Positions 43,311 to 52,468 of a stretch of DNA of 64,000 nucleotides are shown here, in pieces (within the stretch, counting starts at the first letter, position 1; every line of letters starts with the position of its first letter). Location: NCBI GenBank assembly GCA_027487485.1, contig JAIYDN010000112.1, positions 247,406 to 311,405 on the forward strand. Reading direction: 5' to 3'. A program made the translations under genes and the position numbers. The stretch comes from Planctomycetaceae bacterium. GTDB taxonomy: Bacteria; Planctomycetota; Planctomycetia; Pirellulales; Pirellulaceae. The notes under the pieces were generated by a model. It saw only the letters and a program-made list of their open reading frames with translations. It was not told where the DNA came from and did no database searches.

Positions 43311-44936
43311 CTAGTTTTTCGATTCGAGACAGGCAGGTAGTACAACCGTAAAAGTGGAGCCGACGCCAAGTTCCGATTCCACGCGAAGTTCGCCGTGGTG
43401 CAGATCGACAATTCGTTTTGCAATCGAAAGACCAAGCCCATAACCGTTGACGCTATGGGTTCGCGCGGCTTCGACACGGAAAAAACGATTCATGATCTTA
43501 GCTTGATCGGAGGATTCGATCCCTAGTCCGTTGTCTCGAACGGAGATTGCTGTGTTCGAGCCTAACATCTTCGACTCGATCCAAACCTGCCCCCCTTGTC
43601 GATTGTATCGAATGGCATTTTCGATCAGATTCGTGAAGACTCGTTCCAGTTGGTTTGCATTGCCAAGAACCTTTTCGGAAATGGGGCTCAAGTGGACTTG
43701 GATCTGCTTCTCGCTTGCAATAAGTTCGATCGCCTGAACACAGTTTTCCAAAATAGGCATCAATGCAATCTGTTCCAAATTGGCAGAACCATCGTGATGA
43801 TCGAGTCGAGCCAAGACAAGCAACCCCTCGACTAACTTTTGCATTCGTGTCGCGTTGATGAAACAATATTGAAGATGCTTGCGATATTCTTCGGGGGTAC
43901 GATCTTTTGCGAGCGCCAGTTCGGTGGTTGCTAATAAGCCAGCGATGGGTGTACGAAGTTCGTGAGATGCATCTGCGGTAAATTGCTTTTGCTGTTCGAA
44001 CGCTTGATCCAGTCGATCCAGCATACTATTGAGAACCATACCCAGGTCCGACAATTCGCTGTCGACTCCTTCCAAGTTCATTCGATTCGAGAGATTGTTG
44101 GCAGAAATTTTCGAAGCCGTCTCGCTCATCTTGGTAATCGGTGCCGTTGCATTGCGGCTCATCCACCAACCGCCTGCTAGCCCCAAGGCGAAGGTGATTG
44201 CACCAGCCAAAGCCAAGAACAATTGTCGAGCCCAGATTCGATCGGCTTCAATGCTTATCCTGCGGCCAACGCATATTAGGCTAGCATGCGGACCCTTTAC
44301 TAGAACTTCGCGATACGGCCCACGTTGGATAGCAACGTAGCGATTCATGCGAAGCTGATTTCGAATTTCATTGGTTGGATCAGGAACGGGACGTTGAAGA
44401 GCTGATTGCTTCAGAATACTGTTGTCCATGCGCCAAATCACAAAGTACAACTGATTCCCTGGCCTTCCGATCTGTCGTGGCAGTGCATCTGGAAGCAACA
44501 ACTTCGTTTCCCATTCCTTTGCTGACTCAGGAACGGAATAAGATCCAAACGCTTCATCCCAGTCGACGGTCGCGTCGGATTCTATGGGTTTGGTTTCGAT
44601 AATTTCAGATTCAGGTCCAAAACCTCGACGACCAGGTGGATCGAATCGAGGTGGTCGTTGAGGTCGACGGTCGAGATCGCTGAAGTCTGGAGGAAGTCGT
44701 GGTCCTGGAGGCATTACTAGATCCTGTGACAGGCTATCTAAGATTGGCTGCGGCACCAGTCTTAAAGAACCCTCCAGCAATCGAGCGGCGCTGACAAGCT
44801 CTTCGTCGATGGTGTCCCAATGCGATCGCGAGATCTCCCAAGACAGCACCCCAACCATGCCCGATATGACCAAAAAGAGAATCGTGGCATGCCATAATTG
44901 AAGCCGCCAACGGAGCGACCGAAAGAGGTTAGCCAT
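43311..44936 (-). CDS. Sensor histidine kinase
   Basis: 541 residues. Two membrane helices (about 14-33 and 235-258) flank a periplasmic region with a Pro/Arg-rich part (RRPQRPPRFDPPGRRGFG). A HAMP domain follows, then the H-box FTADASHELRTPIAGLL, N-box TNLIENAIRYNRQGG, G1-box RDNGLGI and G2-box GYGLGLSIAKRIVDLHHGE. The signal is unknown. Its start overlaps the end of the response-regulator gene by 8 bp, so the two are translationally coupled. Confidence 0.93.
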   Translation of the reverse strand: MANLFRSLRWRLQLWHATILFLVISGMVGVLSWEISRSHWDTIDEELVSAARLLEGSLRLVPQPILDSLSQDLVMPPGPRLPPDFSDLDRRPQRPPRFDPPGRRGFGPESEIIETKPIESDATVDWDEAFGSYSVPESAKEWETKLLLPDALPRQIGRPGNQLYFVIWRMDNSILKQSALQRPVPDPTNEIRNQLRMNRYVAIQRGPYREVLVKGPHASLICVGRRISIEADRIWARQLFLALAGAITFALGLAGGWWMSRNATAPITKMSETASKISANNLSNRMNLEGVDSELSDLGMVLNSMLDRLDQAFEQQKQFTADASHELRTPIAGLLATTELALAKDRTPEEYRKHLQYCFINATRMQKLVEGLLVLARLDHHDGSANLEQIALMPILENCVQAIELIASEKQIQVHLSPISEKVLGNANQLERVFTNLIENAIRYNRQGGQVWIESKMLGSNTAISVRDNGLGIESSDQAKIMNRFFRVEAARTHSVNGYGLGLSIAKRIVDLHHGELRVESELGVGSTFTVVLPACLESKN

Positions 44937-45582
44937 GAAGAATGTATCCTTGGCCTCGCCGCGTTTCGATCAATTCTTTCCCTATCTTCTTGCGCAAATT
45001 CGAAACGTGAACATCCACAAGATTGGACAGGCTGTCATCGTCCTCGTCGAAGATGTGATCGTAGATCGTAGTTCGGCTAACCACTTTGTTCCGATGGAGT
45101 GCCAGAAGTTCAAGAATTGCAAATTCGCGTGCCGTCAACACGATCGGGACGCCGTCGGAAGTGATCGCTTTAGAACCCAGGTCGATTACCAAAGGTCCCA
45201 CTGCAACTTGGTTGGTGCCGTGTCCCGCCGAACGACGAATAATCGATCGGACGCGAGCAAGCAGTTCAATGAGACTATAAGGCTTCACCAGATAGTCATC
45301 CGCCCCTTGGTCCAGACCAATAACTCGGTCGGAAACCGCATCGCGAGCCGTCAGCAACAAAACAGGGGTCGATTTCTTGATGCGCAATTTACGAAGCAAC
45401 TCAATGCCGTTCATCTCGGGAAGCATCCAATCCAACAGGATTGCGTCGTAATCCCACGTGCTGGCCTTGAAGAATCCATCGCTGCCGTTGTTGGCTTCAT
45501 CAACTGCATACCCTGCTTCGCGAAGCGATTGAGCAACGGAGTCCAGCAGAATTGGGTCGTCTTCAACAACAAGTATCCGCAT
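44929..45582 (-). CDS. OmpR/PhoB-type response regulator
   Basis: 217 residues. The receiver has RILVVEDDPILL, phosphoacceptor Asp in AILLDWMLPEMNG, Thr in LLLTARD and Lys in LVKPYS. The C-terminal winged helix has LTAREFAILELLALHRNKVV and a recognition-helix region DVHVSNLRKKIGKE. It should be activated by the kinase encoded just downstream and bind DNA as a dimer. Targets unknown; an autoregulated promoter in 45583-45771 is possible. Confidence 0.95.
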   Translation of the reverse strand: MRILVVEDDPILLDSVAQSLREAGYAVDEANNGSDGFFKASTWDYDAILLDWMLPEMNGIELLRKLRIKKSTPVLLLTARDAVSDRVIGLDQGADDYLVKPYSLIELLARVRSIIRRSAGHGTNQVAVGPLVIDLGSKAITSDGVPIVLTAREFAILELLALHRNKVVSRTTIYDHIFDEDDDSLSNLVDVHVSNLRKKIGKELIETRRGQGYILHG

Positions 45583-45771
45583 GGAAGTTTCTAGTTACCT
45601 TTGGGTGCAAGTAGTCGTGTTGAAGCAAAATAAGCCTTTGGCAGTGAATTTGCCAGGCTAGCAGATAAACTTTCAAAAGCTGTTCCTCGGCTTCCCCAAT
45701 CCTAATCGGTTGAGCCCACTTAGAGATCGGACACAGACCATTCGAAAGAAACTTTCTTGGATGACTCCGTT

Positions 45772-46464
45772 ATGAACGTAATGAACCCGCAAATGAGTCT
45801 CATTCCAACGGCCGGCGTGGCGTACATTCTTGCTGGAGGTCGGAGTCGGCGATTCGGTCAGGACAAGGCGATTGTTTCGATTGGGGGGGAAATGCATTTG
45901 GCAAGGCTTGCGCGTCAATTGCACGGCGATGGCTTTGAAGTTGTGATCGTGTCGCAACGGAACCAAGACTACCAAGCATTGGGCCTTAGGCAGATTTTCG
46001 ACCACGATCCAGAGGCTGGCCCTTTGGCTGGGGTGATCGCTGCTTTGTCCGATTGTAATAGACAAGAACAGAAGCACTGTTGGATAGTAACCTGCGACTT
46101 GTTGGAATGGAGGCCGGAGTGGCTTTCAGTCTGCGAAAAACAAAAAACAATGGATGTTGACTTGGAGAGTTCAGGCTCTGGTCCCGTAGTTGCCGTATTT
46201 GATTCGGAAGGATTTGCTCCTTTTCCGGGGGTTTATGCCGTTTCGGTCTTGGACACAGCTATTGAATCATGGAACGCCGGCAATCGTTCCATGAAGGGGC
46301 TCCATCAACTTTTGAAGGGCCGAGTTGCAAAGATTGCCATCGAGCCGGGGCTCGCACCAAAGAGCTTTAACACGCAGCAGGAGCTGGCCGATTTACTCAA
46401 AGAACAGCACTCGTCCCCTGGCCCCGCTTGGGGACGCAATGCACCGGAGGCTCCTCCCTCCTAA
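45772..46464 (+). CDS. mobA: Molybdenum cofactor guanylyltransferase
   Basis: 230 residues from ATG 45772; ATG 45781 is also possible. The nucleotide-binding signature AYILAGGRSRRFGQDKAIVS and the conserved DHDPEAGPLAGVIAAL and IVTCDLLEWRP match MobA, which adds GMP to molybdopterin. It is about 30 residues longer than usual. The extra tail, EQHSSPGPAWGRNAPEAPPS, is encoded by palindromic repeat DNA (46412-46464), so the native gene probably ended earlier. Confidence 0.85.
   Translation: MNVMNPQMSLIPTAGVAYILAGGRSRRFGQDKAIVSIGGEMHLARLARQLHGDGFEVVIVSQRNQDYQALGLRQIFDHDPEAGPLAGVIAALSDCNRQEQKHCWIVTCDLLEWRPEWLSVCEKQKTMDVDLESSGSGPVVAVFDSEGFAPFPGVYAVSVLDTAIESWNAGNRSMKGLHQLLKGRVAKIAIEPGLAPKSFNTQQELADLLKEQHSSPGPAWGRNAPEAPPS
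46412..46436. repeat. Palindromic repeat at the 3' end of mobA
   Basis: CGTCCCC/GGGGACG (46412-46418 with 46430-46436), with an 11-nt loop, is inside the codons for the last part of MobA. It is followed by GGAGGCTCCTCCCTCC-like DNA and then by the tandem hairpins at 46486-46534. Confidence 0.65.
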
Positions 46465-46485
46465 GTTGAAAATGCAAGCCTAATG

Positions 46486-46534
46486 CGAGGCGGAGCCTCG
46501 AAGTCAGTGCGTTCCAAGGCGGAGCCTTGGAACG
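46486..46534. repeat. Two tandem hairpins with a shared GGCGGAGCC core
   Basis: CGAGGC-GGA-GCCTCG (46486-46500) and CGTTCCAAGGC-GGA-GCCTTGGAACG (46510-46534, 11-bp stem). Both have the same 3-nt loop. Similar elements are common in planctomycete intergenic DNA. They lie in the gene-free stretch 46465-46843, where no further gene or promoter was identified. Confidence 0.8.
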
Positions 46535-46843
46535 AGAGTAAGTCGAATTCAAAAACCGGAAGGAGCTTGAGACTTCTGGCACTTACCGCTTCCCATCTCA
46601 CTTAAATCAAGGAAATCGAAAAACAAGGGAGCCGGCCATAGCCTGCGGCTTAGAATCCCACTTCCGTCGCCCCAATACGGCCGCTGTGAATCATGCTGGC
46701 GTAGCGTTCTCCAAATTCGCCAAGCTGAATTAGCTTACTTAATACCCAGGTTGGACTTGACGATTTGTACTTTCTTGCTTTATTTTATGGGATTCTTACA
46801 GACTGGCACGGTCCTTTTAGTGATTGTCTGGTCGCGAGAAATC

Positions 46844-46917
46844 GCCGACGTAGCTTCAATTGGCAGAGCACCGCATTCGTAATGCGGGGGTTATGGGTTC
46901 GACTCCCATCGTCGGCT
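46844..46917 (+). tRNA. tRNA-Thr (anticodon CGT)
   Basis: A full cloverleaf. Acceptor GCCGACG pairs with CGTCGGC (46910-46916). The D arm is GCTT/GAGC, the anticodon stem CCGCA/TGCGG with loop TTCGTAA (anticodon CGT at 46878-46880), the variable loop GGGTT, and the T arm ATGGG/CCCAT with loop TTCGACT. The CCA end is not encoded. It reads ACG codons. Confidence 0.92.
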
Positions 46918-46985
46918 TCACAGTTTCAAGTCTCATGAATGTTTGTCATTCACGATTCGATACACCGGGGGAGTTTGAAGAACTA

Positions 46986-48311
46986 ATGGTTCAAATGGCG
47001 ACAGTAGATATTCGAGAAATTGTACTTTCCAATCAGACCTTTGGACCTCAGGACATCGAGCGGCTTGTTCGCGCGGTTGAAGAAGATTTGACTCAGGCTG
47101 CATTGCTGCGCGACGCGGTACTTGAGCTGCAACAATCTCCAAGTCCTTCGCCTGCGACTTTGACTCGATTGGGTGTTTGCCTGTATTTGGTAGGCAAATT
47201 CACCGAAGCTGAATCAACTCTGAAGCAAGGGGACGGCGGCGCCCTGGCTCAGTATTACATGGGCAAGAATTGCTTCCAGTTGGAAGAGTACGATCGCGCT
47301 TTAGCTTACTACGACGCCGCTGAGAAGTCAGGGTATACGCCAGAGTGGTGTCAGCTTTCGCGAGCGGAAGTGTTGCGGTACATGGGGCGCAAAGAAGAAG
47401 CCCTGAAGTTGCTCGATAACATTTTTGGCCCGGTAGAGCAAAACGCAGAGTATCCGTTTCAGCGAGCTGCAACGCTTGCTGCCTTGGGCGGAAACATGCC
47501 TGAGGTGATTGCGTTGTATCAACGAGCATTGCAAGTGAACCCACGGCATGCCGGTGCGTTGTTCGGTCTGGCTATTGAAAATGACCGCGTCGGCAACGAC
47601 ATGCAAGCGTTTGAACTGTACCAACGAGGGGCTGGGGTTATCCCATCGCACGTTGGAACATTGATCAATTTGGGGATCATGTATGAAGACCGTAACGATT
47701 ACGCGCGTGCTCAAGCGTGCTATCGCCGGGTTCTTGAAAATCAGCCAGATCACAAGCTTGCCCGTTTGTATTTGAAGGATGCGGCGGCTGGTGGGAACGT
47801 GCTTTACGATGAAGATTCCCAAAAGAAGAACGAGCGATTAGCTCAATTGCTGAATGTGCCAGTTACTGATTTTGAACTGTCGGTTCGATCACGTAATTGC
47901 CTGCAGAAGATGGGCATCCGAACGCTTGGGGATTTGACTCGAGTTTCCGAACAGACGCTTTTGTCGAGCAAGAACTTCGGTGAAACATCCTTGGTTGAGA
48001 TTCGCGAAATGCTGACAGCTCGAGGCCTTGGACTTGGCCAGTTTGCTCACGAAAAGCGAGAAGCCGAGCCACCGTTGGACTTGAGCGGTATGTCGCCAGA
48101 CCAGCAAATGCTGCTGGATCGGCCTATTTCTGAATTGAACCTATCGGTGCGCGCTCGAAAGTGCATGGTACGTTTGCAGCTGAACACGATTGGTGAATTG
48201 ATTCGCAAAACGGGCGACGATTTGTTGGAATGCAAGAACTTTGGTGTGACCAGTTTGACCGAAGTGCGTGAGAAGCTGACCATCATGAATCTAAAGCTTC
48301 GCGGCGATTAA
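46986..48311 (+). CDS. TPR protein with two RNA polymerase alpha-CTD modules
   Basis: About 441 residues from ATG 46986 (46998 and 46935 are also in frame; the longest open frame starts inside tRNA-Thr and is an artefact). Residues about 60-280 are tetratricopeptide repeats, for example YYMGKNCFQLEEYDRALAYY. Two domains at about 292-355 and 380-441 match the E. coli alpha-CTD: ELSVRSRNCLQKMGIRTLGD and LNLSVRARKCMVRLQLNTIG. The Arg equivalent to R265, and the Gly, Ser and Glu of NFGxTSLxE, are kept in both. May bind UP-type DNA or activators. It ends with a terminator. Confidence 0.82.
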   Translation: MVQMATVDIREIVLSNQTFGPQDIERLVRAVEEDLTQAALLRDAVLELQQSPSPSPATLTRLGVCLYLVGKFTEAESTLKQGDGGALAQYYMGKNCFQLEEYDRALAYYDAAEKSGYTPEWCQLSRAEVLRYMGRKEEALKLLDNIFGPVEQNAEYPFQRAATLAALGGNMPEVIALYQRALQVNPRHAGALFGLAIENDRVGNDMQAFELYQRGAGVIPSHVGTLINLGIMYEDRNDYARAQACYRRVLENQPDHKLARLYLKDAAAGGNVLYDEDSQKKNERLAQLLNVPVTDFELSVRSRNCLQKMGIRTLGDLTRVSEQTLLSSKNFGETSLVEIREMLTARGLGLGQFAHEKREAEPPLDLSGMSPDQQMLLDRPISELNLSVRARKCMVRLQLNTIGELIRKTGDDLLECKNFGVTSLTEVREKLTIMNLKLRGD

Positions 48312-48322
48312 TGCGATGTTTC

Positions 48323-48358
48323 CCAAAACCGGAAGGCTGCTTCCGGTTTTGGTGTTTT
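48323..48358 (+). terminator. Terminator of the TPR/alpha-CTD gene
   Basis: A 13-bp perfect stem CCAAAACCGGAAG/CTTCCGGTTTTGG (48323-48335 with 48340-48352), loop GCTG, then TGTTTTGT. It lies 12 nt after the stop. Nothing else was recognised in the gene-free interval 48359-48647. Confidence 0.8.
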
Positions 48359-48647
48359 GTGTTGTTGGCTTCCGATATTGTCTGCATGTGGCGATCCTCT
48401 TGATCGGCAGCAGCCTCAAATATTCTTTTTCTCCGAAATCCGTAGCGTGGCTACCACCCTACGGATCAGAGTTCAACATCCGGGCTTGAAAAAATTTCGA
48501 CTTCTAACGCTGCGATCCCGTGAACTCCTTTCAGCTTCCCGCGTAGCAAGCCATGAGTCTGATGAGTTGTTGGACTGACGAATCTAGGTATACTTTCCCG
48601 ATTCGGTAAAGATATCCATTCTCTTACGCAATTTGTGTCGACTAAAC

Positions 48648-49400
48648 ATGGCAGAACCCAACGCAAGCACGCCGGCGATGATTGAAGCCGACGGGCTCTC
48701 TAAGTTTTACGGTCCATTCGCTGCGACTCGCAATGTCTCCTTTCGTGTGAACAAAGGGGAATTGGTCGCGTTTTTGGGGCCGAACGGTGCTGGAAAAAGC
48801 ACGACCATGAAAATGCTGACTGGATATTTGGCCCCTAGCGAAGGGGTCGCGAAGATCGCTGGTCACGATATGTTCACAGACCGGATTGCAGGTTCGATCC
48901 GGCTGGGGTATCTACCCGAGAATGGACCTTTGTATCCTGACATGACCCCGTTTAGTCTTTTAGCATTTTTCGCGGACGCTCGTGGGATGGCTGCTGACTA
49001 CAAGCAAACGCGGATTGAAGCGGTCATTGAATTGTGCGATTTGAAAACGGTGGTTCATAAGGCTATTAGCAAGTTATCCAAAGGGTATCGCCAACGCGTG
49101 GGAATGGCGCAAGCTTTGTTGCACGAGCCAGAGGTTTTGATTTTGGATGAGCCGACTGCTGGTCTTGATCCAAACCAAATTCGCGAAGTCCGAAATACCA
49201 TGCGGAAGCTTGGCGAAACCAAGACCATTCTGTTGTCGACTCACATTCTGCAAGAAGTCGAGGCGATGGCCAGCCGGATTATCATGATCAATGAAGGCAA
49301 GAAGGTGTTCGAAGGCACCGTGGATGAATTGAAACACGTCAAGGGTGTTGATGGCGATATCGCCAAGGCCTTCTACAAACTTACCGGCGCTGCGGCGTAA
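48648..49400 (+). CDS. ABC transporter ATPase, GldA-like
   Basis: 250 residues from ATG 48648. Walker A LGPNGAGKSTTMKMLTGYLA, signature LSKGYRQRVGMAQAL, Walker B VLILDEPTAGLDPNQ and switch His in LLSTHILQEVEAM are all present. It closely resembles GldA-type ATPases, which drive the ABC-2-like GldF permease. Followed by a permease/GldG fusion and a DUF4340 gene in the same direction, a Gld-like transport unit. Gliding is not implied, since planctomycetes carry such systems without known gliding. Confidence 0.9.
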   Translation: MAEPNASTPAMIEADGLSKFYGPFAATRNVSFRVNKGELVAFLGPNGAGKSTTMKMLTGYLAPSEGVAKIAGHDMFTDRIAGSIRLGYLPENGPLYPDMTPFSLLAFFADARGMAADYKQTRIEAVIELCDLKTVVHKAISKLSKGYRQRVGMAQALLHEPEVLILDEPTAGLDPNQIREVRNTMRKLGETKTILLSTHILQEVEAMASRIIMINEGKKVFEGTVDELKHVKGVDGDIAKAFYKLTGAAA

Positions 49401-49446
49401 GTAAGAATCAAAACAATCAATGAACGCGATTTAAGGAATAGATGAA

Positions 49447-52383
49447 GTGACTCTTGTACTGAACGCATTGGCATATCTGTTAATCTACGATTTGCTGTTT
49501 CTTGGTGTAATGCTTGTGCTAGTGCTTTTGCTTGCACGAGGTCGACGAGTAGCATACGCGGTGTTGAAAAGAAACTTCTACGGTTACTTCTCGAATCCGA
49601 CTGGTTACGTGTTCCTTTGCTTGTTTGTTCTTTTGACCAGTATGGCGGCGTTTTGGCCGGACGAGTTCTTTAGCTCCAACCTTGGAACGCTTGGCCAATT
49701 GAACAAGTGGTTCACGTTTATCATGATGTTCTTTATTCCTGCCATTACCATGAGTATTTGGGCTGAAGAACGTCGGCAGGGAACCGACGAATTGCTGCTG
49801 ACTTTGCCGGCGGATGACTTTGATATTGTGGTTGGTAAGTACGTGGCTGCGGCTTCGATCTACACAGTTTCCTTATTGTTTTCGCAGATCTCGACCTTCA
49901 TCGTTTTAGCACTGTTGACGCAGGGTGAAATCGATACCGGTTTGTTCTTCACCAACTACGTGGGGTACTGGTTTATTGGACTTGCGATGATCGCGATTGG
50001 CATGGTTGCTTCCTTTATGACGAGCAACTTGACGGTTGGTTTTATTCTTGGGGCCATGTTCAATGCTCCTCTTGCATTTGCAGGAAGCTTAGCTGCTGGA
50101 AGTATTATCGCGTCGCTCTTGAATGCTCCATTCCGATTCGCAACGGGCGGGGATTTGATCGACGCTCGGCAGTTCGCCCGCGAGATCCGTCACTTCAGTA
50201 TTCCGGAACGTTTCGACGATTTCGGTCGCGGAGTGATCAGTCTTTCAAGCGTTTCCTACTTTCTGCTTCTATCTTCGCTTGGAATCTATCTTTGTATGGT
50301 TCTGATTGGGAAGCGACATTGGAGCGGTGGTCGAGACGGTAGTTCGATGTTGGCTCACTACTTGGTGCGGATTGGATTGCTGGTCGTCATTGCGATCGGC
50401 GGAAGTATGTTGTTTCGAAATCGCGATGTCGTGCGAGTTGATGCGACCGAAATGAAGGTTAGCTCGCTCGCTCCCGTTACCAAGGAAATGATTCGGAACC
50501 TGGGCAAAGATCGCGACATTGTCGTCGATGCGTTTCTTTCCGCGGACGTGCCGGAACAGTACGCGAAAATCAAGTACCAGGTGATGTCGATCTTGAAGGA
50601 ATTTGAGTCGACCGCAACATCGGCCGGCATTTCAATGCAAGTGCGAATCAACGATTCGATCATGCCTAGCAGTGATGAAGAAAAGCAAGCCGAACAGCAG
50701 TACGGTATTATGCCTCAGATCATTCGCGTTCGCGAACGCGGCACCTACTCGGACCAGCCAGTGCTTTTGGGCGCTGCTTTCCGAAGCGGGTTGCAGAAGG
50801 TGGTGATCCCATTCTTCGAACCAGGCGTACCGGTCGAATATGAACTAGCTCGTTCGTTGACAACGGTTGCAAAGCCAGCTCGTAAGAAGCTGGGTGTGTT
50901 GAAAACCGATGCCAAGCTGATGGGAGGCTTTGACCAAAGAACGTTCCAACAATCGCCCCAGCAGCCGATTGTTGAAGAGTTGGCGAAGCAGTACGAGATC
51001 GTCGATGTGAACCCGGCGTCCCCCATCGACACCGAGAAGATGGATGTGATGTTGGCGGTTCAGCCGTCGTCGCTTGGACCAGAAGAGATCAATAACTTCA
51101 TCAACGCAGTGAAAGCGGGCGTTCCAACGGCCATTTTCGAAGACCCCATTGTTGCTCTGAGTGCTGTACCTGGGACTGGAGATCCGAAACAACCCGGCAA
51201 TCAAATGATGATGATGGGACAAGGACCGCAGCCCAAGGGTGACATTCGCCCATTGTGGCGAGCGTTAGGCATCGAAATACCTGGACAACCTGGAATGATG
51301 GGCTCGATTGCGCCCGATATCTGCTGGCAAGAATACAACCCGTATCCAGTTTTGGCTGAGACGTCGGAAGCATCCGATCTTTGGGTGTTTGCTCGTGAAG
51401 AAGCACCAGGAGCGATTGATGCACTGAGTGAAGAAAGCGAAATCACCAAGGGGCTGAAGGAAGTGATGCTATTGTATGCCGGCGTTCTTGTGCCTCAAAA
51501 GGAAACCACGTTGAAGATCACTCCTTTGATCAAAACGGGTCAATTGGCAGGCACCATGCCGCAATCGGAAATTAATAGTGTTCAACAGTCCTCGCTAAGC
51601 CGAGCAACCGAATACCAACTGCGACGTGGCGATGCCAAGGGGGAACAAATCCTGGCAGCGTTGATTGAAGGTCCTACCGAAGGAAACAAGGAGGCCAACG
51701 CAGAGGGTGCTGCCCCATCACAAAGACCTATCAAAGTGGTTTACGTAACCGACATCGACTGCATGTCCGGAACGTTTTTGGATATCCGAAACCGACCACC
51801 TGCTCTGGAAGAAATCAATTTCCAGTTTCAGAACATCACGTTCTTCCTGAACGCGATCGATGTGCTGGCCGGCGAAACCCGTTACCCCGAAGTTCGCCGT
51901 CACGTGCCAACCTTTAGCACCTTGCGTTTAGTCGAATTGAAAGCCGACGAAGCACGCAAAGAAGAAGCGAAAAAACGAACGGAATTCAGCAGTGAGTTCA
52001 ATAAGACCATTGCTGACGCGGAAGAAGAAAACGTTAAAGCCGAACGAGAACTGAAGGACCAGATCGAGAAGCTGCAGAACGAAGGTAGTGTTGATCCGCT
52101 GAAGATGGAAGAACTGCGGCGAATGGCTCAAGTTGCCGGTATCAAGAAAGCTCAATTGACCAAGAAGTTCCAAGTCGAAAAAGAGCGACTGCAACGGACT
52201 CGGGATCAAGGCATTCGAGAAGCTCGTCGCCAAGCGGATGACGAAATCAGCAAGATTCAGAATCGTTACAAGTTATTGGCTGTGTTTGTTCCACCAATCC
52301 CACCGTTGTTGGTTGGAATCGTGGTGCTTGTCTCGCGCCGTCTGCGGGAACGCGAAGGCATCTCCAAAACCCGTTTACGCTAA
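49447..52383 (+). CDS. ABC permease fused to GldG-like protein
   Basis: 978 residues from GTG 49447. Residues 1-330 form an ABC-2 permease with about seven helices (AYAVLKRNFYGYFSNPTGYV, FFIPAITMSIWAEERRQGTD). Residues about 330-800 match the GldG extracytoplasmic domain, including EFESTATSAGISMQVRINDS and VYVTDIDCMSGTFLDIRNRP. Residues about 830-940 are a charged coiled coil, and a last helix (LLAVFVPPIPPLLVGIVVLV) anchors the C-terminus. GldF and GldG are separate in most bacteria. Operon with the ATPase and DUF4340 genes. Confidence 0.88.
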   Translation: MTLVLNALAYLLIYDLLFLGVMLVLVLLLARGRRVAYAVLKRNFYGYFSNPTGYVFLCLFVLLTSMAAFWPDEFFSSNLGTLGQLNKWFTFIMMFFIPAITMSIWAEERRQGTDELLLTLPADDFDIVVGKYVAAASIYTVSLLFSQISTFIVLALLTQGEIDTGLFFTNYVGYWFIGLAMIAIGMVASFMTSNLTVGFILGAMFNAPLAFAGSLAAGSIIASLLNAPFRFATGGDLIDARQFAREIRHFSIPERFDDFGRGVISLSSVSYFLLLSSLGIYLCMVLIGKRHWSGGRDGSSMLAHYLVRIGLLVVIAIGGSMLFRNRDVVRVDATEMKVSSLAPVTKEMIRNLGKDRDIVVDAFLSADVPEQYAKIKYQVMSILKEFESTATSAGISMQVRINDSIMPSSDEEKQAEQQYGIMPQIIRVRERGTYSDQPVLLGAAFRSGLQKVVIPFFEPGVPVEYELARSLTTVAKPARKKLGVLKTDAKLMGGFDQRTFQQSPQQPIVEELAKQYEIVDVNPASPIDTEKMDVMLAVQPSSLGPEEINNFINAVKAGVPTAIFEDPIVALSAVPGTGDPKQPGNQMMMMGQGPQPKGDIRPLWRALGIEIPGQPGMMGSIAPDICWQEYNPYPVLAETSEASDLWVFAREEAPGAIDALSEESEITKGLKEVMLLYAGVLVPQKETTLKITPLIKTGQLAGTMPQSEINSVQQSSLSRATEYQLRRGDAKGEQILAALIEGPTEGNKEANAEGAAPSQRPIKVVYVTDIDCMSGTFLDIRNRPPALEEINFQFQNITFFLNAIDVLAGETRYPEVRRHVPTFSTLRLVELKADEARKEEAKKRTEFSSEFNKTIADAEEENVKAERELKDQIEKLQNEGSVDPLKMEELRRMAQVAGIKKAQLTKKFQVEKERLQRTRDQGIREARRQADDEISKIQNRYKLLAVFVPPIPPLLVGIVVLVSRRLREREGISKTRLR

Positions 52384-52468
52384 CCAATCCCGAGAGCGTC
52401 TTGAGACGCTTTCACGAACTAAACAAGATCCAACACAAATCATTGCATAGAGTCTGAGGAAACGAAAA

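Noticed and set aside
43173..43340. Small ORF beginning MELFSQAQLF between cobT and the kinase gene
   Set aside because: It runs into the 3' end of the kinase gene on the other strand, has no SD and no family resemblance.
45640..45655. Sigma54-like element before mobA (TTGGCAGTGAATTTGCC)
   Set aside because: The sequence is nearly palindromic and matches the spacing on both strands, so it is as likely a chance or a regulator site.
46802..46818. TGGCACG before tRNA-Thr as a sigma54 promoter
   Set aside because: The -12 half is TTTT in place of TTGC; only the -24 half matches.
46860..46985. ORF start inside tRNA-Thr for the TPR/alpha-CTD protein
   Set aside because: The first residues are tRNA sequence read as codons; ATG 46986 downstream is more plausible.
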